Origin: Hemibagrus wyckioides
Taxonomy: Eukaryota > Chordata > Actinopteri > Siluriformes > Bagridae
DNA length: 64,000 nt
Reading direction: 5' to 3'
Assembly (NCBI RefSeq): GCF_019097595.1
Contig: NC_080710.1
Coordinates: 26,194,280 to 26,258,279, forward strand
The number at the start of each line of letters is the position of its first letter. Positions within the stretch are counted from its first letter, which is position 1. Of this stretch, positions 36,342-48,035 are shown in pieces. Below the pieces are notes generated by a model. It searched no databases and was not told where the DNA came from. It was given only the letters and a program-made list of their open reading frames with translations. The position numbers and the translations under genes were made by a program.

Positions 36342-38569
36342 TATAACCAAATACTTTGCTTTCTAGCTTTCATTAAGAGAAAAAAAAACAATCTTTGCTG
36401 TCACTAAATCATCCTGGCTGCATGATTATTAAAGATAGCATAATAGTGTGAAGGATATATTCATGCATCTTTCACACACTGCACAGGCACCGCTAGCAGA
36501 AGGCAGGATTAATGTGTTTGTGTGTTAGCTTCATGTCTCTACCTTATGTAAAGTTTGACTATAAAATATGACAATTTGCGTGTATGAGAAAACAGATAAA
36601 GCTTCCGTGTGTGCATCAAGATGCTGATGCTGACTCAAGATCTGACTCATGCACATTTTTGTGTGAATGTGACTGCATTTAAAAAGTGTTAATGTGTGTA
36701 TTTGCAATACACAGGATGTGTGTGTGTGTGAGTGAGTGTTTGCCTCTCCTTGCAATCACCCATTACAGATTTAGGGGCAGGAATCCTCTTTTGGGACTTG
36801 GCTAAAAGGAAGGGAAGAGTTCAGGGGTCATGACCTTTAGTAATGGCCAGACATTGGGATGAACAAAAAGCCTTGGCCTCAGGCATCATTTCAATTACAT
36901 TATCAATGTTGGGTCAAAATCAATGGGTGGGTCAGCGAGCTGGCGTATGGAGACAGATGGGAAAACAAAAGGGAACCTAAAAAGCCTCATTTCACAGAAA
37001 GGGCCGAGCAGAAAAGATCGGCTCGGTTCACGGCTAATATTTATTGACCCGTAATTTACCTTCCCAACTGTGCCTGCTGCTTCGCCAAGCAAAAATGTCT
37101 GCTTCCATAACGAGGAAATGACTGAATTATGAATGGCGGCTTATTAATGTCTGTTCAGGTTTAGACCGGATGACTCAGCACTTAAGTGCCCTGGACTGAC
37201 AAGTGAAGAGCCTGAAGAGGGAGAAGAAGAAGAGAGACGTCAAATTGGATGCTAGTCCTGTCGTATGTTAATATTTATATACGTTCACTAAAAACCCCAG
37301 CATTCAACCCATCATGATGCACTAGCCTGGGCCTAACATGGCCGCTGTCACGCACATGATCAATAGCTGCACGTGCTCCCTTTTTTAATGAAGATAGGAA
37401 ACACACGATGCTGTTTAGCACACAATAAAGCGTGGAGCAGCTAGCACTGGGGTTAACTCCTGACCACATACATCACACACATGCCACCAGGTGTCAATCG
37501 ATCAAAAAGCTCGAGAGGCGACGCAATCTGCAGGATTATCTTCCTGATTAGAAGCTCTGACAACACAATGATTAGCATCAGCACTACCTGATGAAGTGAA
37601 AGCGTGCTAGCGGCTCACTTATATCAAAAGCACGCTGACTAATGCTTGCTAACAGGCATTTCTAAGCTTTAGGATCTTTCTAGAAAACCCTAATCGGTGT
37701 ATTTTCACTGGAAGGTATTTGCTGCTCCTCAAGCAGACGAAATGCGCAATGACAATGCAGATTGCGTGCATTAGACAAGCCTGATCATTCCACTTCCTCC
37801 CCACAAACCATCATTTCACAAAAACCTAACCAAGAGACTAAAAGCAACATTCTTAAGCAAGCGTCTGCTCACTCAGGGACCAAAAGAACAGCTTCCTGTC
37901 GGCATCAATCCCTCCATACGGATGACCACATTTCATTTCGAGCCAAATCTAAAAAGGCCTAAGTTAAAAAACCTCCTTTTTACTGCTTCATCTATAGCAG
38001 CAGCGCATTTCTGTCGAAGGCCAGGGATTAGAGGTGTGTGTAACACTAGAAGAAGCATCGCTTGGGGAGAACAAGCGGATCACATCGTCTTTCCTCAGGC
38101 CATTCAGCATCTGTCCTAAGAAGGATGACAAGCGGCGAGAGTCAGTTCCTCTCCTGCCTGCCCCAGACAGCATGGCTTACTGAGGAAAAATATGCAGGTG
38201 AATCTGGGACACTGAGGGAAAGACGGAGAATAAGAAATAGAAAGCTCGGAATTTTCGGAATTTGGCATTTCTTTGTAATCTCTAATAATCCACAACAATG
38301 GAATGTGGAAAAACAGAACTAAAAATGATAAACAGTGGAACCTTTGTTACTATAGGAGATTTTTTGGGTTTATATTTTTTTAGAAACCTGACAATTTTGA
38401 CCCCTTAGCATGAAGAAGCCACAGTTTTAGGACCAATCTAAAATCTCGAGTGTATATACATTTCACTGAAATTAGACTCATGGTTTAATGGTTTCGTGAC
38501 TCATTTAAAGATATTTTGCAACACAAATCTGTGTGCTTGACAAAATATACAACAGAAATTGTATTCATT
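36342..38569. other. Intron stretch, mostly unique
   Basis: No transposon recognised. The segment 37010-37170 has a compact mix of homeodomain-like TTAAT/ATTA cores and GC-rich bits (GACCCGTAATTTACC, GGCGGCTTATTAATGTC) that looks like conserved non-coding DNA. Short overlapping frames on both strands are not supported as genes. Confidence 0.4.
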
Positions 38570-38660
38570 CATCAGTAACTGCTCTAACCTGGCAAGGGTT
38601 GCAGTTGTTCCTGGGAACATGAGGTGGGAAACACCCTGGATGAAACACTAGTCCATCACA
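38570..38660 (+). repeat. Teleost repeat fragment (GATAAAG/CCATCAC family)
   Basis: Reads TCAGTAACTGCTCTAACCTG, CCTGGGAACATGAGGTGGG and CACCCTGGATGAAACACTAG with TCCATCACAGATCAACACAC, an eroded copy of a very common fish repeat. Longer copies are at 50125-50378 and, inverted, at 51481-51650. Confidence 0.65.
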
Positions 38661-38858
38661 GATCAACACACACACACACTCTTTCTCTCACACACTCTCC
38701 ATCTCCCTTTCTCTCTCTGTCTCTCTCTCTCACGCACACACACACACCCTCTCTCTCACACACACACACCCTCTCTCTCTCACACACACACAACCTCTCT
38801 CTCTCACACACACACACCCTCTCTCTCTCTCTCTCGCACACACATTCTCTTACCCTCT

Positions 38859-38892
<34 letters not shown>

Positions 38893-38936
38893 TTTGTCTT
38901 TCTCTGTCTCTCTCGCTCTCCTTCACACACACACGA
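38661..38936. repeat. Composite CA/CT microsatellite
   Basis: Alternating blocks of CACACACAC and CTCTCTCTC, about 275 bp. It probably expanded from the CACAC at the end of the repeat fragment directly to the left. It creates low-complexity frames on both strands that are not genes. Confidence 0.9.
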
Positions 38937-40867
38937 TCCAAAATGAATACAGTGCAGTACATAATAATAAATATGCAGAACATCTCTTAGAACATTCCAT
39001 GACAAGAATGTTAATTACTCCTCAATAAAGAAGTGTCACTAAATGTTTCAGTCATATTCCAGGATTAGCTAGTGTGATGCCTAATAAGATATTTCAAAGA
39101 TCTGTAATCTGTGATAGCTTGCTAGGAAGTAGAAGCAGAGCTGCTCTTCAGTAACGTTTCCTCATTCACACCATAATCTCTCTGTCCAGAAATGCTGAGT
39201 CATAATGAAATTAAATAACTGCACCAACATGGAGGAACATCTGGTTCCTGCCTTGGTCCTGTCTAGAGACGTTAACGGGAATGACGGTGGTTTTAGCACA
39301 TAGTTCTACTCCTGCTTTCCAGTGTCCTAGAAACGATTAAGGAGTAGTTGATGTAAGTCATCGAGAATGTGTCTGACTGGTAAAGCACTCTTGCAGAGCG
39401 ACTAGAGAAGACAGTGTTTCCTGTGTTTCACTGCTTGACGTAATGACATATCAGATGAAATCTTTTCATTATTGGCATCATTATTCATTTAAGATTTTAA
39501 TGGTTTATACAGTGGAATGGAAAATTTAAACATAATGCACTCAATGACTTTAACGTTCATCCTGGATCATTCTCAAGCATTTTTAGTTCCTTGGAAACTC
39601 GGTGCCAAAAAAAAAAAAAAAAAGTAGAAAAAGACCGAAGGAGAGAGTGAGAAAAGAGATAATAGAGCATTATTCTCTTCTACTTTGAACCACAACTTCT
39701 TTCATTAAGTCTCGGCACTCTGACTCGACTCGTAAAACTCTGCTGAACCCATTCCCCTGCACTGATAAGGCTCCAAACTTCTGCTTCAGTGTTCAGAAGG
39801 CTGGAAACATGTTTATGCAGCCTGCTCACATCCAGACCACAGAGTTTCACTATGTCTGCATCTCGCTCGCTTCAGAATCATTTCTCCATGTTATTCAAGC
39901 TAGGACAAGTTATGTAATGGTACCCCGAAACTTTCATAAAGCTAAATCCACACATACACAGAGCTCTTTAGCTTTAGATCCATTTACAAGTTTTAGGCCA
40001 CAGCTCTCTAAGCAGACTGAAATAAGCAATCGTGGAGCCAAACAAGGACAGAAAGCACCTAATGTGTCTTTAATTGTCTGGATGAAATATTCATGCTTGC
40101 TAAAATGGCTTGACTTGGCAGCGGTGGCCAGACCTCACTTACAGACAATAAACCATGACAGTGAGTGTGATGGCCACAAAGACAGCGTAGAGAAGGGAGT
40201 CCATTTGACCTTTCACCTCCCTCCACTTACCCAACCCAGAAGCTGGGGAGGATTAACACACCACCTCACACACTGACACTCTCCATAAAGACCACACAAC
40301 AACCGTGACTCCTCTACCAGATGGCCAGTGAATAGCCCTCAGCAAATACACACCGAGGCTGCGTATGTGCTTTGGGCAAAGAAACTTGTGTGAGGACAAA
40401 GACATGTGTTAGGAGTTTTTAATTAAGGCTTTGTGTTTGCAAAGCACTGAAGATGGGCAGAACAATGGAGCGAGTTTACTGGTAATACTAAACCTACTGA
40501 GATAACACATCCCAGGTGAAGCAGGTGAGTGACAGGACCGGTGACGGGGCGCAGGGAAGGTGAAGCTATCATGGTGGCAGTGTGGAAATTGGATACTCAG
40601 AGTAACAGAGTGGTTTAAATGAGAAGGAAAGCATCCGAACAAAAGCATGTGCTACGGAAAAAGTTTGTTTTTCCAAAGTTAAATGTGTTAAATGTATACT
40701 GATAATCAAAAAATTTGTCAAATTCATAAAATAATCTCAGTATGAAATTTCAAGCATGAAATTAGTAAAAAGTCTAAAATTAGGCTTGTATACCTTTCAA
40801 AATCACTCTAATAAACTCATTTCTGGCAGCTTAATTGTTTTATTCATTATGTTATGTTATAACAAAA
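38937..40867. other. Intron stretch without recognised elements
   Basis: Contains a 155-codon open frame at 39809-40276 (plus) without any recognisable domain, compositional bias or splice context. It has no upstream promoter-like sequence and is most simply a chance frame. A poly-A run lies at 39607-39623. Confidence 0.45.
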
Positions 40868-41015
40868 CTAGCCATCCATCCATCCATCCATCCTCTACAC
40901 TGCTTATCCTGCTGGCTGGTAGGGAACCTGGAGCCTATCCCAGGAGACGTGGGGCACAAGGCAGGGAACCCTAGACAGGATGCCAGTCTATTGCAGGGTC
41001 AGCTGCTTATTTTTC
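40868..41015 (+). repeat. Teleost repeat fragment with (ATCC)n head
   Basis: Starts with a CCATCCATCC run, then CTGCTTATCCTGCTGGCTGG, GGAGCCTATCCCAGGAGAC, GGGGCACAAGGCAGGG and CCAGTCTATTGCAGGGTC. This is a widespread fish repeat; I link it to the 3' end of a LINE-type element but am not certain. One 5-bp gap relative to my memory of the consensus. Confidence 0.7.
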
Positions 41016-41995
41016 TTTTTCCATCCTGAAGTGTGTTACAAATTGCTAAAACTGGAGACTCCTTCCAGAAGTGTTAAATAAATGATTCCATACAGGAGAC
41101 CTACAGTAAAAGCTGTTTAAAACATGTTTATGTGGCCATGCAAGTTCCTATTTAAAATACATTTTCTGGCCAATCGAAATAATTAAACAGTATTGTAGTA
41201 TAACTGGAAATAATTCTAAAATGAAAATATTTTGCATAGTTTTAATGAAGTCAGCTGAAAGCATGTATATGTAAATCGGACGGCCTAACACACCACAGGG
41301 TTCAGTGTGTTGACCTGGTATTGCACCGAGTGTGTGTTTAAGTGTGTGTTTAATCAATGGTAGGTTTGCAATTAGGCATCTGAGCTAATGTTTGGAAAAT
41401 TCTAAACCAGCCTGAAATCCACTGCTGATCCCTTAATCAAGACACTGTGGGTCAGCTATATGTTAATGCTATTTCCTGTCTTAATTCCTTCTGCCTCATT
41501 AGATATCTTCGAACTGAATAAAATGTAAACGTCAAGGCTGGATCTGATCCTCCGTTGTTAATTAGCAGATCTTCATTTACAAATGAAACAGCAGAGCATG
41601 CTAGTCCATGGTGACTGATGACACTTTCAAGGTTTATATTGCAATGCTTTCAAAGTCTGCAGTTTGGGATGCTGGCCAAGCTTTGAGAAAATAACCACAG
41701 GCTTAAATTAAAAGCTATTATCGCTTTAAACCTACCTGCCTGCCAGTTAGCAAGGTGAACTTCACAAACAGGCTCTAAGTGAGCAGAGCTGCCAGTCAAA
41801 CAAACCACTCAAGACTGTATTTAACTTTAAAAAGTTTACTGAAGATATAAGATAAATAAAGTCTGTCCCTTTTGTTTTATTGCCTAAAAAAATCGATATT
41901 TATTTCTCTCAGCATGGGTTTAGATGAAAATGACTGAATTTTCAAAAAAAAACCCAATCAATTTAGATGCTTGGATTCAATTAAAGTTTCATCTA

Positions 41996-42014
41996 ACAAC
42001 AACAACAACAACAA
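41996..42014. repeat. (AAC)6 microsatellite
   Basis: Six AAC units in intronic sequence. Confidence 0.9.
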
Positions 42015-44047
42015 AGTTTTAGTTTTCATCCTGTCTTGGCTAGAGGCAGTATGCGTATCGTTATATATCTCCTCTGGTCAGCGACGTGATGGAAGTAATT
42101 TCATTTCTGGCAAGTATGAAGTCCCTTTCAGTAACATATGTCCACATTTGCACACAGCCATTACGATACTCCCCTCCAGTGAGCTTAGAGGACCATAAAG
42201 AAGCTTGTGCAGCTTAATGCATTTTGGTGTTAATATGCGTGATATTTCAACTACGATAGCGGAGACATGATGATGATGATGACCGCTGTAGACGTGAAGG
42301 GAAGAGACACTTCCCGGAAAAATGATTAGTGGTCATCTCTGACTGGATGGAGAGAATACGGAGAGAGCTCTCTAACATGCTCTTGAAATATCCATAATCC
42401 ATAGCACAACAAAATCATGGCCATCGATCTCTGAGGTACAGTCACTGGAGTGCGGAGCAGCTTTTACATCGGAGTCAAGTGCAGTACAGTAATGAGGAAT
42501 CTCAGCTTTTCTGTAGCACACATCAGTCTTGTTTTTGACAGCAGGCATTTGTAACGCTGTCAAAGTGAGAAAGAACACTGAACATGGCTCATCCAACCTA
42601 CCCAATGCTATAAGTTTTCTCTGTCCAGAGACAGGGGGAAACGCTCCCATCAACCCCTTTAATTTTGGTATACAAGCTTATTTCCCAGACTACCCTGCTC
42701 CAGCTCGGACTTCCCTCCCAGGGCTTGTGTTTACACTGAGCTCGGACCAGTGACCCGACTCTTTCTTATTAAATGCTGAGAGCACAGAGGCCTTTGTCCT
42801 CCTGTGTGCTTTACGGCTGGAGACCGGTCTCGCAGGAAACAAAGTGACTCCATGAATAAGTAATATATAGGCACCAGAGTGCCAACTTCCCTTTTAATTA
42901 AATTAGATCACACTAAAAATGCCAGTGAAGAGGGAGTGGAAAAAGAGGCCTCTCTTCTTAATTTAGACTTTAAAGTGAGGTATGATCACACCCAACATAC
43001 ACGATAAACGACCGCTGTTTAAATAAAAGGAATGACTTTTACACTAGCGCCACCACTTTTAAAGTCACGCTGAGGGAGAACTCGCGAGAAATTCATTTAG
43101 CCATCAGACAGAGTAGGCTGGACATGCATATTGTCCTTGAAGCCTTTTTCAGCGCTTAAGACACAGTGTATATTCAAGAGCCAAATAAAATGGGGACTGA
43201 AACGTGGAAAGAAAAAGAAAGGGCAAAAAGAAATAAATCTGTCCGTGACAGAAGGATAAAAAGAAGTGTGGAGCGGTGTTAAGCGTGATTTGATCAGGAC
43301 GGCCTATCGCTATGGTTACAGAGTCAGTTAGGTCACATGGGACGAGGCCTGAAGACAGAGGTAGGGGAGGTCTCACATATTTAAACTCTCATTGGCTGTT
43401 ATTTCCCAGCGGCCTCAGCAGAGATGCTGTAATATCAGCACTTCAGTCTGGACTCCTTCAGATGAATGGGATTCAATAGCGCTTAATTGCTCACATTGGT
43501 GCAACTACATTTTATGGAGATGCATCTCATCTGAGTTTAATTTTAATACAATGCTAGATGAAGTTGTGCAATTTCTGAAGGGGGAAAAAATGGAGTCATG
43601 TTTTGCAGATACTGTGTGTGTATGTATTACAATATGCCAGTAAGAATGACGCAGCACACTGCGGGACATCCATAGTTCTTCGCAGTACATTGTTTCCTGA
43701 CATATGGAATCCAGCTCAAACACAGAGATAAGCCTGGCCTCATGCTGCTCTCTGACCTTCTTACTCGCCCAGCTGGCACTAACCACCCCGTCATTATGAT
43801 CCCAATTACCCAGCCAGAGGTTCCTCGCTCAGGGTGGCCTTCGTTGGGCCACGGAGAAACCACTGGGGTGGTAGAGCTGAGTTGAGGCGAGCGATGGGGA
43901 AGCATTAAGGAGCAAATCCCTGTCTAGGTTAATCGCTATAGATACTAAATGCTGTGTGTTTTTGTATGAAACAAAAGTGTTTGAGAGATGGATTAAGCAC
44001 ATAGAGCTCTACTGATTACTACTGACTAACGTTTTGTGTGAATTTGA
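42015..44047. other. Intron stretch without recognised elements
   Basis: Mostly unique-looking sequence. The region 43395-43570 (around TTCAATAGCGCTTAATTGC) has the even composition and A/T-core motifs typical of conserved non-coding DNA. Overlapping 70-93 codon frames on both strands are shadows. Confidence 0.4.
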
Positions 44048-44217
44048 GGTGGTGTTGGCTCAAGTGATTAAGGCACTGCCAAGCTGCCACCGTTGGGCCC
44101 TTGAGCATGGCCCCCAACCCAGCCTCCTCCAAGGGCACTGCATCATGTCTGACCCTGTGTTCTGATCCCAACCCTTCAAGTGCAGTAATGTATATATGAC
44201 AAATAAAGTCTACTTAA
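44048..44217 (+). mobile_element. tRNA-derived SINE, internally deleted
   Basis: Begins GTGTTGGCTCAAGTGATTAAGGC, where TGGCTCAAGTGATTAAGG resembles a pol III A box, then CCAAGCTGCCACCGTTGGG, CCCTTGAGCATGGCCCCC, CTGCATCATGTCTGACCC and the tail TATGACAAATAAAGTC. The B-box half (GGGGTTCAAGCCCC in intact copies as I remember them) is missing, so it should be inactive. It lies about 120 bp left of the first copy of the duplicated segment. Confidence 0.8.
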
Positions 44218-44340
44218 CCTCTGTGATTTTACACTTGCTGTGTAATGATAAAAAATCTACAAGCAGGACGAATGATGAACCCACTAGCAAGTCCAACCTG
44301 GCAAATAAAAATTCTAGCTAGGTAAAATGATATCTAATGG

Positions 44341-45249
44341 CCAGTTGATAGACAGTTAAGCGCATTAATTGAGACTAAGTGAAACAACTGTGTATCATAT
44401 ATGAATTCCAGGGTCGGGGACAACTGTGTAGCCTGCTTCTGTCCGAGTGTTCACACTAATTAAACCACTCAGTAAAAATGATTGTGCTGACAGTCTTGAC
44501 TGATGTATGTAGCGTAGCAGGTGCTGGCTTTCAGAAGCATGTGCTGCAGTTCAGCTATCAAGGTGATATCTATTAACTTTAAACATATAGCAAAAGACAT
44601 TTGGTCAACTTTTGGTCAGCAGGAATAGTGTTTCTCTGGTTATTAAATCTATACATCAAAAAAGCAACTACTACTAAGAAACTACCAGCTCATACTGAAA
44701 AAAGCTGCTTGTCCGAGTCACCCACGTTACTGATTCCTCCACTGATCCATGCAGTCTGGAGAAACCATCATTTGCGTAGCTGCTTTTAAACACACTGGCA
44801 TCTGAATATAAGCTGCATCATGCTTGGAAAGGCAGATGATTATGATTAAAGTCCAGTATAGTCTCTTGAAACCAAGGAAAGTAATAAAAACTGAATGTAT
44901 TATAAATGTAGGTTCAGTTGAGATTGACTGAATTTAATTTAATTAAAACAAAGGGAATAATGATGAAAGTTTACTCAAGGGCAATCTTTAGGGGGCTAAA
45001 TGAAACCTACAGACGAATTTTATGGTAAATGATGTTGCAGTTTCAGACTTATCGGAGTCTTATAATAGTGGACTCGCATTATTAGCTACGCCTTCCATTA
45101 AGCTACACTCACAACCCATTTTATGTGGTACGCCAATCATATGGATGCACATTTATATAAACCACTACTGACGATAGTCCATATGTGTCCATGTATAATT
45201 TATTATCCCTACCTCTTCTGCTCTATAGCAGGTGTCTATATGGCTATAG
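44341..45249 (+). repeat. Duplicated intronic segment, copy 1 (0.9 kb)
   Basis: Matches 46991-47853 in the same orientation and order. Long blocks are identical or differ at one base, for example AAACACACTGGCATCTGAAT with the following 35 bases, ATTAGCTACGCCTTCCATTA with AGCTACACTCACA, and AGCAACTACTACTAAGAAAC. Between blocks there are indels of a few to about 20 bp. Neither copy has a conserved open frame. It could be a local segmental duplication or two copies of an uncharacterised repeat. Confidence 0.9.
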
Positions 45250-46990
45250 CAGTTAAAAAATATATATAATTTAGATTCTAAAGGCTGTTGAAAAAAACTG
45301 CATGCATAAATATATTATTCTACATTCAATGAAGGCATTTTACATCTCATACATCTCATAACGCCATTTGCAGGAATATTATTTATTAAGAAAGAAATTA
45401 TTCCTCCTAGCAATTATAATACAAAATTCAAAAGTCATAATCAATTTAGAAATTAATCTTTGGCATATTTTATTTATTTATTTTTTGCTTTCACCCATTT
45501 ACATACACAGCATGTAAATTGCACATTTGGCTGATCCTTTTTACCCAAAACCAAGAGGATATAACTAAGCAGCTGAGGATCAAAACATCAACAGTGGCAG
45601 CTTGAAATTGAAGAAGTGTGATCTCAACATTCTCATGAGCAGACCGGATTATTTCCTGCCCGCATGTCTACTAACTCTGTACGAGTCTTCTTATATTCAT
45701 TCATAGCCTTACAGTTTGGGGTAATGTACATAACAGTCAGTATTGAGGTCATTTACTAGACTGGCTGAATTGTTTATCATCATGCAGTTGATATTTTACC
45801 ATATTGTTAAAGGAAGCCTACCGGAAGATACAAGGACACTATAAAGTCATGATTCTTTCAGAAAAAGTTCTTAGGGATTGTGTGTGTAGAGAGAGGAGTG
45901 AGAGGTGCAGGCAGATGTTTGAGAAGCATAGACATCTGTCTCATAAAGCTTTCGCAGACAGATGGATATGTGACAAGTTCAGAGCTTCAAAGCGTTGACC
46001 AGAAGCTTCGGAAATCTCCTTGGATTTTCTCTCAAACAGTAGAAGGGCTTGCAAGTACATGCATGTGCACATACACACAAATCCCAAGAGATGGCCAGTG
46101 CTCTAAAGAAAGATGAACAGGTGCTAATAAAGCATGTGTGTGTGTGTGTTTCTGAGATCAGGACATGGGTGTATGTTGTGACAGCTGAGGCAGTTCATTT
46201 TATCCATATAACGTGCTAATCCGCCATGCGCTGCTTTGGAAATACCAACTCAGAGACCGAGACCTGTCTGTCATTGCCTTCTTAAACTCCCTGAGTGTGT
46301 GTGAGCACTCTTGTGAGGGTTCTTACAGTTCATCCCTTTCCTGTCAACTCCCCAGAAACCCGTGCGGCGTTTGCTGGCAGTCCTTCCTGTTAGCATGCTA
46401 ACATCAAGCACAAAACGCAGAAAAGTTCACTTACCAGGAGCATGAGCTGACGTGCATTATTGTGCCAAATATTTGTGCCAAATTCAATAATTCTCAAAAA
46501 ATAAAAAGTATTTTTTAAAGAAATTCTCAAGAGATTTTGTGCTTCATGCAAAAACTTTCATAACTTGTTTCGGCAAGATTGTTTGTTAATGTAAATGAGG
46601 AAAAAAAAAAGATAAAGGAACTTTGTGGGAGTGAATATGTGATTTGACTCAAATATTTTAACTTTTCCTGTGTTTACTGACAGAATTTAACTGGCTTTAT
46701 ATCTATTTATATTCAAGGAAAGTGCATCATGCTCTCTCTCTCTGTCTCTGGACTGCAATTGCTAAGAAAGCATTAGGACTGCCGTTACCGCAAACCGTTT
46801 TGCACTCAAGTCTCCATCATTAACCAGTTAATAACTTCAACAAAATAGACTTTTTCTTTTAAAACTCAAATGAATTTCCTGGTGATGTAATTGCACTTTC
46901 TGTCCATATAGAACACTATTACAAAGGGAAATTAATTATAATCACACTGTCCAGAGTCTGGGTTTCCTTTTTGAGTTAACGTGATGTGTG
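45250..46990. other. Spacer between the two duplicated copies
   Basis: AT-rich sequence with no recognised element; a short GT run at 46136-46150 and a CT run at 46734-46747. Frames of 62-78 codons have no family features. Confidence 0.5.
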
Positions 46991-47853
46991 GTCAGTTGAT
47001 AGACAGTTAAGTGCATTAATTAGGACTAAGTGAAACAACTGTGTATCCTATATGAATTCCAGTGTAGGGGACGAGTGTGTAGCCCTTATCCTGTTTCTGT
47101 CCTAGTGTTCACACTAATTAAACCACTTAGTAAAAGTGATTGTGCTGACAGACTTGGCTAATGTATGTAGTGCAGCAGGTGCTGTGCTGTAATTCAGTCA
47201 TCGAGGTATGTAGCACCAAATATGACATCTATTATCTTTAAACATAAGCAACTTTTGGTCAGTAGGAATAGTGCTTATTTTCTTTCTCTGGTTATTAAAT
47301 CTATACATCAAAAGAGCAACTACTACTAAGAAACTACCAGCTCATACTAAAGAAAACTGCTGGTCCCCAGTCGCCCACGTTACTGATTCCTCCAGTGATC
47401 CATGCAGTCTGGAGAAACCATCATTTGTGTAGCTGCTTTAAACACACTGGCATCTGAATATAAGCTGCATCATGCTTGGAAAGGCAGATGATTATAATTA
47501 GTCCAGTACAGTCTGGAAGCAAGTGTTAAAAATAATATTTTTAATAACGTTAGATCTAGATTTAGTTAAAAATGACAGAATTTAATTTAATTAAAACAAA
47601 AGGAAATAATGATAAAACTTGAGCAACATGAAAGCTACAGAAGACCTTAATGTTGTAGCGTCTGGCTTATTATAGTGTCTCATAATAGTCTAGACATGAT
47701 ATTAGCTACGCCTTCCATTAAGCTACACTCACAGCCCATTTTATGCGGTTCACCAATGATATGGATGCACATTTATATAAACCGATACTGGCTAGTCCAT
47801 ATGTCTCTATGTATAATTTATTAACCCCCATGTGGCAGATGTATATATGGCTA
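46991..47853 (+). repeat. Duplicated intronic segment, copy 2 (0.86 kb)
   Basis: The partner of 44341-45249. It starts GTCAGTTGATAGACAGTTAAG and ends near TATATATGGCTAC. It contains an insertion (CTTATCCTGTTTC and GTATGTAGCACCAAATATG) absent from copy 1, and lacks the AAACATATAGCAAAAGACAT part. The order of the blocks is preserved throughout. It is followed directly by a diverged teleost short repeat. Confidence 0.9.
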
Positions 47854-47854
47854 C

Positions 47855-48035
47855 TTATGATTTTGAGTCTACCACATATCCTCTCAGGACGTTTTTCCCG
47901 CATCAACCTTGCCTCAGTCTTGCTTATTAGGACATTTATAATTGTAAAATGTATATCCTGAATTTATATATTTCTGTAAAGCTGCTTTGTGGTAATGTCC
48001 ATTGGTAAACGAGTTATACAGATAAAACTGGATTG
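47855..48035 (+). repeat. Teleost short repeat, diverged copy
   Basis: Reads TTTTGAGTCTACCAC, CCTCTCAGGACGTTTTTCCC, CTTGCTTATTAGGACATTTA and CTGTAAAGCTGCTTTGTGG with AATGTCCATTGGTAAACGAG, following the family consensus with many substitutions. This is the oldest of the four copies in the window. Confidence 0.6.

Noticed and set aside
39809..40276. 155-codon frame on the plus strand
   Set aside because: No domain, no low-complexity explanation, but also no promoter, splice site or family resemblance. Frames of this length are expected by chance in 64 kb.
44048..44217. A tRNA gene, from the A-box-like start
   Set aside because: The cloverleaf cannot be formed and the B box is missing. The tail marks it as a tRNA-derived SINE.
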